Shown here one piece after another: positions 57,916 through 64,000 of a stretch of DNA of 64,000 bases. Position 1 is the stretch's first letter. Each line of letters begins with the position of its first letter. Source of the stretch: Ostrinia nubilalis (lineage: Eukaryota > Arthropoda > Insecta > Lepidoptera > Crambidae); contig NC_087106.1 of assembly GCF_963855985.1 (NCBI RefSeq), forward strand, positions 8,105,001-8,169,000, in the 5' to 3' direction. The translations under genes were made by a program, and so were the position numbers. The notes below the pieces were generated by a model. That model ran no database searches. It worked only from the letters and a program-made list of their open reading frames with translations, and was not told the DNA's origin.

Positions 57916-59191
57916 TATGTCTGTATGCGCTACGATTACAGGGTATCATTTTGCATAGTCGCAAGACTTCACTCCGCTGCTGTCAAATCAATGTCGCATA
58001 ATGTTATCGCAATGTGTGTGGCCCTTGGCCAAATCACAGAAGCCTATGCGAAGAAAGAGCACTTGAATGACAATAAAAATCAGGGTTACCATTTTATAAG
58101 ATTTCCTCACTATTGAGGGTAACAAAGTAACATTAATAATCTAGCCATTAATTACATTTATTACCTATACGAGAAAGTAAAGCAACATGCGGTTTTATTT
58201 TAATTTGTAAAATATTAAACCCCTCATATTTGTAACAGTTTGTTCCAAGTTTAGTTTTACTGTTTTGTTAACAGTATTGCTGTTTCAGCTGTCACTGTGA
58301 AGCTTTGGGAAAATAAATAAATAGAAAAAATATTAACATAAATATTTATTTAAGTTTTTATGTTCATTATCATAATATGCCAATTTAAGTTACACTGTGT
58401 GACAGTCTTTGACACTAAACAAACTCTTCAGCTTAATAATACCTACCTACAGGGCGTTTTTATAGTTACTCTTGCTGATGAAACAAGAAGGGTTGATTCT
58501 ACTACTGAAATACAACTACTTTTCTTACAGGACCAATATCAAATTCTCAAAAAAATTCACATCCTCGTGATGGTGATAATTTCTATGGAGAGGTTTTTTT
58601 ATATTCGGTCTCTTGGGATAAGTTATTCCATTTGAGCAGTAGAATTAATCCTTTTTATTCGATCACATATAAAAACAACACAAGTGTTTAGGAAAACTTC
58701 TTCTTTGGTATGGTATCACTACGGAGTTATAATGTCGGCAACTCTGTATCACTGACTTGTAACTTTCAAACAGCATGAATAATAAGGGCACCACATTGGT
58801 TTTCTTTCTGAAAAAAGGCTTTCAGTTTTAGTACTAACCCTTTAGCACTATTTCATTGAAATAAAAATACAATAAACGCACAGAAGACTGAAATTGAGTC
58901 AACTGACGTGACATTTATAATTTGTTGACATTATGACAGTTTGACAAGACTAGGGATTGAAAAAGTTTTAATTGAAAAAGTAAAATGACAATTTATTAAA
59001 ACGATTCACATGGATATAATCGATTAAAAATATTTATAAAATGTTCTGATACTTGCCTGTAGGGATTATCCAATCCTGGTTTCTACTGAAAAACTACCTC
59101 GTGGCAAGATTTTAATAAAATAATAAAATCTTTATCTTCTCTTTCACAATCTATAAAAGTTCATTTGGTCTATTATTATACATGTGCTATG

Positions 59192-59372
59192 AATGAGGGT
59201 TTTCGCGATTGAAAAATCCGCGAGATGGCAATACGTAGACGCGAGGTCCAAATGCTGCATGATTGGTGGATATCTGTCAATGTCATGTCAAAAATAACCA
59301 ATCATGCAGCATTTGGACCTCACGTCTACGTATTGCCATCTGGCGGATTTTTCAATCGCGAAAACCCTCATT
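59192..59372. mobile_element. AATGAGGG MITE in copy 3, centre inverted
   Basis: The arms are as in the other copies, but the centre reads GATTGGTGGATATCTGTCAA, the inverse of the centre at 51130-51190 and 33555-33605. Confidence 0.85.
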
Positions 59373-59412
59373 GGCATAGATTATGAGAGACTGGCAACTA
59401 TACTAGGTTGAT

Positions 59413-59464
59413 ATCAGGTGATCCGTCTGCTCATTTGCCTCCTGTCACATAAAAAAAAAATATA
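59413..59464 (+). mobile_element. Short retroposon-tail insertion in copy 3
   Basis: ATCAGGTGATCCGTCTGCTC, TTTGCCTCCTGTCACA and an A run, absent from copies 1 and 2 at the same point. A 5'-truncated retroposon. Confidence 0.75.
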
Positions 59465-60023
59465 TATGTTTCTCACACTTCAACTGGCATTGGATTCAAC
59501 ATCGGATTCTGACACTTTTACAGTTATGATACCATGAATATCAGTTTATGGTCCTAATTATTTTTATTTTATTTACGACCTTCGACCAGTTGGACACTTT
59601 AGATATCTTCTTGTAATAGTGTCAAACTGTCAATATCTTTTTAGCTTTTAACGCAAATCTAGTCTTCAAAGCAGTTTAATCGATTTATTTTATTTTCAAA
59701 ATCGATATTTTATTGTCTATGATGGCCGCAGGAACATCACTATACATGGACTCCCAGCAATAAAGTACGGTAATGCCTCGTACAGATTTTATCGGCAAAA
59801 ATTATGGAACTTGATAGGTTTTAGACCATGCCACGCACCAAAACGTCCGGAAGTTGTAATAGTATTATAGAATAAACGTTAAAAGACTTATTTATTTAAT
59901 TTTTCAATGCTTAAGTGTCCATTAGAATGAAAGGGTGCTTAATGTATTAAAAAAAATAGAAAATAATTATGATGGGTTAATGTTTTTGGGCGGTTTTTTA
60001 GGCGGTTTCTGACAATGTCCTTT

Positions 60024-61039
60024 ATTTATTTAATTTATAAATGTCTGAAATAATAATACTAAAACAACGCGCATCATTTTTTTCTCTATGAAAGCCTTTT
60101 ATCGACACTTATGTTAAATACATAGTTAAAGGTTTTTGATTGTGATTCTTACGCCCTGCACACTATAGACTAATTTTTATGAGGAATCGGCCGACAAAAA
60201 GTATGTACTTAACCAAAAACTCTCAGCAGGCAATTAGTAACTCTATTATGCCCCTAATATAACCAAAACTGTTTGTAATAGCATAGTTAATACTTAAATC
60301 ATGCAACGAGATCCCGTTTGGAAATCAACATAGACCCAGACGAGGGATGGATCGCTTTATGCTAATCTAAATTCAGTCCTCCTTTGAGATACTCCAACAG
60401 ACGGACTTTCAGATGAGTCTTGAAGTTCCCGTTAACGTTAAGGAGTACTATTTTTCCTGATAGAGCGAGAGAAACTTACGTAATCAATGTGTTTTGTACA
60501 ATTATATTCCACGAAAGGAGTTATGAAATGATAAAACTAAGCGAATCTTTCATTAGGTTTCTTTTTAACTTAATGGGTTTCCTTTTAACTTTAATTGGTT
60601 GGTAGATTTGGAGGAATATTATATTGATAAATATTGCGCTACTTTTGTCAAAACTGTTTTCATAGCTTTTGTCAAAGCTCAAAACGTTATTAAATCTCAT
60701 TTCAGTTGAATTATACTAAAATGTAATTCTGATTTTATTTTTTTATTGACTTCAATAACTTTGGCTTTAGTTTTATTTCTAGAGATGTCACAAAAGACAT
60801 CAATTTAAGTTAAACGATAATAATCGCCCGTTCACCGAAAATGCACATCATACTCTGTCAGTATGGTGAATAAAAAGCGAATATAAACGAAAAAGCTTAA
60901 ACTGCGCAACTCGATGGCGAGATAACATGTCGGTTTAAAACGTTGAGCCTCCCGCTATTCAAGTGTTTTGGGCTACTCTCTACTACTACTACTACTCAAG
61001 TTCTCCACTTTCAATAAACTGTACACGGGTGTAGTTTTA
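60024..61039. other. Intergenic; fragment of CTAGGCGC MITE
   Basis: Positions about 60165-60200 (CTAATTTTTATGAGGAATCG and GCCGACAAAAAGT) resemble the interior of the CTAGGCGCAGA family. Otherwise nothing recognised. Confidence 0.35.
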
Positions 61040-61159
61040 GGCTGGGTTGCACCATCTTACTTTAACTTTGACAAACGTCAAAAATCTGTCAAACTCCATA
61101 CAAAAAATACCGGTTATTCGTTATAGTTACGGTCACAGTTAGGTGGTGCAACTCAACTT
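61040..61159. mobile_element. Short MITE, TTGCACCA-TTTACTTTGAC family, copy 3
   Basis: Left GGCTGGGTTGCACCATCTTA, right inverse AAGTTGAGTTGCACCACCTA. Interior TTTGACAAACGTCAAAAATC. Confidence 0.82.
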
Positions 61160-61661
61160 TAAACTTGAGTGTCATATGATAATTTAAAAAAAATCAGGCC
61201 TCTTCTATCAGGCAATTCTCATGTCATCATCGTCATCATTGTCATGTAGCCTCTACTGTAAGAGCATGACCCTCTAATTTGCTAGAGGTAAATTGAGGAT
61301 TTGACCTACCCTCCCCGGCACTCCCCGGAAGGGTTCGGGGGCCTGATGTTCATAAATGTTAAACGTTTATGTAACAGTCTCTATAACATTAACGACATTA
61401 TACATACAGCAACATACATCGCACGTAAAGTGCTCTGGCATTTACAGGTACATCAAGTTAAACGCAAATAAACTTTATCACAAAGCTTCAGGAATGAGGA
61501 ATAAAAACACGGTAGATCCTAGTGATTAAGTCAGAGCCTTTGCTCAGCACCGGATGCTATGGTAGTACAAAGACAGTTTCGTGGGGCCACTAAATACATT
61601 GATTAGGGAGCGTTGGTTATATTTATAAAAAGGAGTAAAAAAATATTACTAACTACCTTTA
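61160..61661. other. Intergenic, nothing recognised
   Basis: No supported feature. Confidence 0.3.
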
Positions 61662-61790
61662 TCACCATCATTATCATCGTTCCAGACACAGGACGTCCTC
61701 TGTTGAACATAGGCCTCTCCCAATAGGACCAGGATCTACAACTTGACCGCCAATAAAACCCCAACCAGTGAAGGTCTTGTTTATCCCGGG
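61662..61790 (-). repeat. RTE tail joined to a dispersed repeat
   Basis: ATCATTATCATCGTTCCAGA and AGGACGTCCTCTGTTGAACA mark the RTE end (minus). From 61724 it switches to the sequence shared with 25490-25545. Confidence 0.6.
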
Positions 61791-62082
61791 GAAAGATAAA
61801 CTGATGGTAACGATTTTACTTGTCTCATAATCACCCTAAGCCGTGATAGGTGTGCGCTCTTTGTAGTCTCAACAAAACAAGACCACCAGCCCGCAGCAAC
61901 AGTGGAAACTGGTACTTAACGGTCTACTTCCTCAGAATTGATTGCTCTCCCATCAGATATCAATTCAACCGCCAACACTTTCATAATCTCATTGGGTCAC
62001 GAAGAGGTAGGTATCTCACATTCAAACTCGTAGAGATGTCCTCGAATTACTAATGCCCTATGTACGCTCCTGCAAAATTAGA
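61791..62082. other. Intergenic, nothing recognised
   Basis: No supported feature. Confidence 0.3.
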
Positions 62083-62270
62083 GTAGGCGCACACCGTTGA
62101 ATTTTCGTCGGCCGATAGTTTAGTCGGGCAGTTGATCAGTATGGGCAATGGGCATGTATGGGAATAATGGGAGTGCGCACACTACGCCGATTCGATTTGG
62201 CCGATTCTTCATACAATTTAAAATCGGGCACAACTATCGGCCAACTAAAAATCAACGGTGTGCGCCTACT
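62083..62270. mobile_element. MITE, CTAGGCGCAGA family, copy 3
   Basis: GTAGGCGCACACCGTTGA at the left and its inverse at the right (CAACGGTGTGCGCCTAC). It reads in the opposite internal orientation to copies 1 and 2 (TCAGTATGGGCAATGGGCAT near the left). Confidence 0.85.
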
Positions 62271-63414
62271 CTTAATGTAGCTATTTGAACACACGGTCTG
62301 TTTTATCAACTTGTTAGACTGACCGCCGACGCCATGGCCCGACATTATAGGCCGTTTCTTTTCGAGAAATAGTTGGGCCTATTGTCCAGAAAGGTAGTCC
62401 TAACTTCAGCTGCCCCTCAGGCATTCCTTTCAGGCCTTTGAAGTTTATTAAAGGCTATACGTGTGTCGCCCTAGGTTAAATATTGGGCAGCCAAATTCAT
62501 GGCATAATAAGGCCCCTTTCATTCATTTGTGCCTAATTAGGGACCAGTAAAATGGAATGAAAAAATTACCTATTCTAAATGATAACAATCTCAACAAATA
62601 ATAAACTTCATTTTAACATTGCTAATAGAAAACAGAACCGACTGCATCTACGAAGTACTACGGAATGTCTACGCCAGTCTACGCGACTACGTTCGCACTG
62701 GCTACGTCTGTAGTTTTACTACGAGATATCGTAGCATCAATTTTCTCACTTTATTCACCTTTTGTATTGTTACTTAGTTGTAATTAAAATTCAACGCTTA
62801 GTTGAAAGCATTTGACGTAATGCGTATTTCACTTTGACTGTGTTTGAAACTAAAGTTTCTTAGTTAAATATTGATCATTCACTAGCCTTTTGCGAGCAAG
62901 AGTTGAACCCTACTTATAATTTAGTTGGTGCAAAAAAGACAAATGCGTCGTCAATAAAAGTACAGAATAATCTAAAAGTAACAATTAGTGTGCCATTTTA
63001 TCGGTAAATTAATTACAATCACATAAGTATTTTTTAATAAAGTTGCTTTTTCAAAGAGCTTATTCATAGCTTTTTAATTCTTCTAGTCCATTATTTTATA
63101 ATAAATAGTATTCTATGTCTTCCTTCAAACTAATGAACATAGACCTTTTCTATTGATTGATAGGTATCTATATTTATACGGAAACAAACATGTCACACAA
63201 ATGATATGTCCATTAATATCCACAACACCTTTTCTATTTTTAACTCCCTTTATATATTTTATAGACGCTGACAGGTGATTTTTCATTTCCTCGTCATGCT
63301 TCCTTCTTATAATTGAATAAATATTGTTGACTTCATTTCAGTTAACTTCAACGGAAAAGACCTGTACACATTAAAACATGATTAAATCAACGGGCCTGGA
63401 GACATAGTGTAAGC
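62271..63414. other. Intergenic; CTACG-rich stretch
   Basis: Positions 62647-62720 repeat CTACG several times (TCTACGAAGTACTACGGAAT). No gene. Confidence 0.35.
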
Positions 63415-63560
63415 CTAGGCCTCTCACTAGCTAGGTGGACCGACGATCTGGTGAAGGTCGCGAGAGTACCTGGATGCGGGCAGCGAAAGACCAGTTGTTA
63501 TGAAAATCCTTGTGGGATGCCTTTGTCCAACCGTAGACGACATTTGGCTGAAACAAACGA
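63415..63560 (+). pseudogene. RTE tail, GAAC type
   Basis: AGGTGGACCGACGATCTGGT, GAAGGTCGCGAGAGTACCTG and GGCTGAAACAAACGAAC in order; plus-strand RTE end. Confidence 0.75.
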
Positions 63561-63578
63561 ACATAAAATTTGGTTATA

Positions 63579-63774
63579 GATCGTTTCATCCACGAAGACG
63601 CGCCCCACCATTCTTCCGCTAATGTTTGAATGTTATCGGTACACGCTAAGTCATCCATGAGTGCACACGCACACTACAATAATGACGCTCGGATTGCTCG
63701 GATCAAACTCCCCGCATCCCGCGCTTCCCTCGACCAAAAATTGGTGGGGCGCGTCTTCGTGGATGAAACGATCT
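63579..63774. mobile_element. MITE, ATCCACGAAGACG family, copy 2
   Basis: AGATCGTTTCATCCACGAAG at both ends, inverted. The interior is the inverse of 26910-27091, including AATAATGACGCTCGGATTGC. It abuts the 3' end of an RTE tail, as copy 1 does. Confidence 0.85.
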
Positions 63775-64000
63775 TCATACGATGTTTTACAGTACAAATT
63801 CAATATAATATGTCAACTATTTTAAGCATATTTTGTAACAAATATTCCTTTTGTCTCTGTTTGTTTACCCCACTATATAAATACCTATGTAAACAACAAC
63901 AGAAACGTCTGCAGTTATCCCGAACAGTGTTCAGCTGTTCTTACATCACACCTCTATAATCGAAGACCTGCTCAATAACAATTACGTCATTAGTTACCGA
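63775..64000. other. Window end, nothing recognised
   Basis: No supported feature. Confidence 0.3.

Larger units (their letters stand above)
56316..60023 (+). mobile_element. 3.7-kb repeated element, copy 3
   Basis: Same termini as copy 2 (AAAGGACAATG ... CAATGTCCTTT), flanked on both sides by ATTTAT, a possible 6-bp target duplication. Direct orientation relative to copy 2, 4.35 kb away. Private differences: a retroposon-tail insertion (59413-59462), an inverted MITE centre, and short insertions near 58215 and 59622. Confidence 0.75.

Overview
This is a eukaryotic, AT-rich, very repeat-dense window. I infer a lepidopteran (moth or butterfly) genome. The reasons are many short 3' tails of RTE-type LINEs ending in GATGAT or GAAC microsatellites, a tRNA-derived SINE, a familiar moth retroposon tail rich in CATCAGGTGATCCGTCTGC-like sequence, and numerous palindromic MITEs. 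No prokaryotic features, CRISPR arrays or rRNA are present.

The one clear host gene is a nucleoporin, Nup58 (Nup45/58, NUPL1 family), on the minus strand at 24212-41553. I could assemble 13 coding exons with consistent phases and GT-AG junctions, giving 574 residues: an FG-repeat N-terminus, a central coiled coil and a short C-terminal tail. Its introns are packed with transposons. An RT-deleted Copia element (29802-33406) with LTRs identical by eye lies 19 bp upstream of the exon 10 splice acceptor. Intron 10 holds five degenerate partial copies of exon 10, interleaved with RTE tails and MITEs. The 3' end is embedded in a tandem repeat of about 224 bp that includes the stop-codon region. A small divergent ORF (41841-42080, plus strand) shares the 287-bp intergenic region with Nup58; I do not recognise its product.

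Left flank (1-24 kb): one copy of a 3.6-kb element (479-4037), a palindromic MITE with an 8-bp target duplication (4773-5258), an unrecognised 140-aa ORF followed by a 0.9-kb tandem array, and a transposon graveyard. The graveyard holds a frameshifted FLYWCH zinc finger, Copia gag and protease pieces, a LINE endonuclease ORF with an internal deletion, hAT, Tc1/mariner and pogo transposase fragments, and a Ty3/gypsy gag split by the pogo piece.

Right flank (42-64 kb): no gene was recognised. It contains two more copies of the 3.7-kb element (48217-51966 and 56316-60023, inverted relative to the first), many MITEs and RTE tails. The three closely similar copies, each with short AAAGGACAWTGT-type inverted ends and no transposase, are the best candidate for an undescribed mobile element.

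All calls come from reading the sequence. Family names rest on motif recognition, not on database searches.
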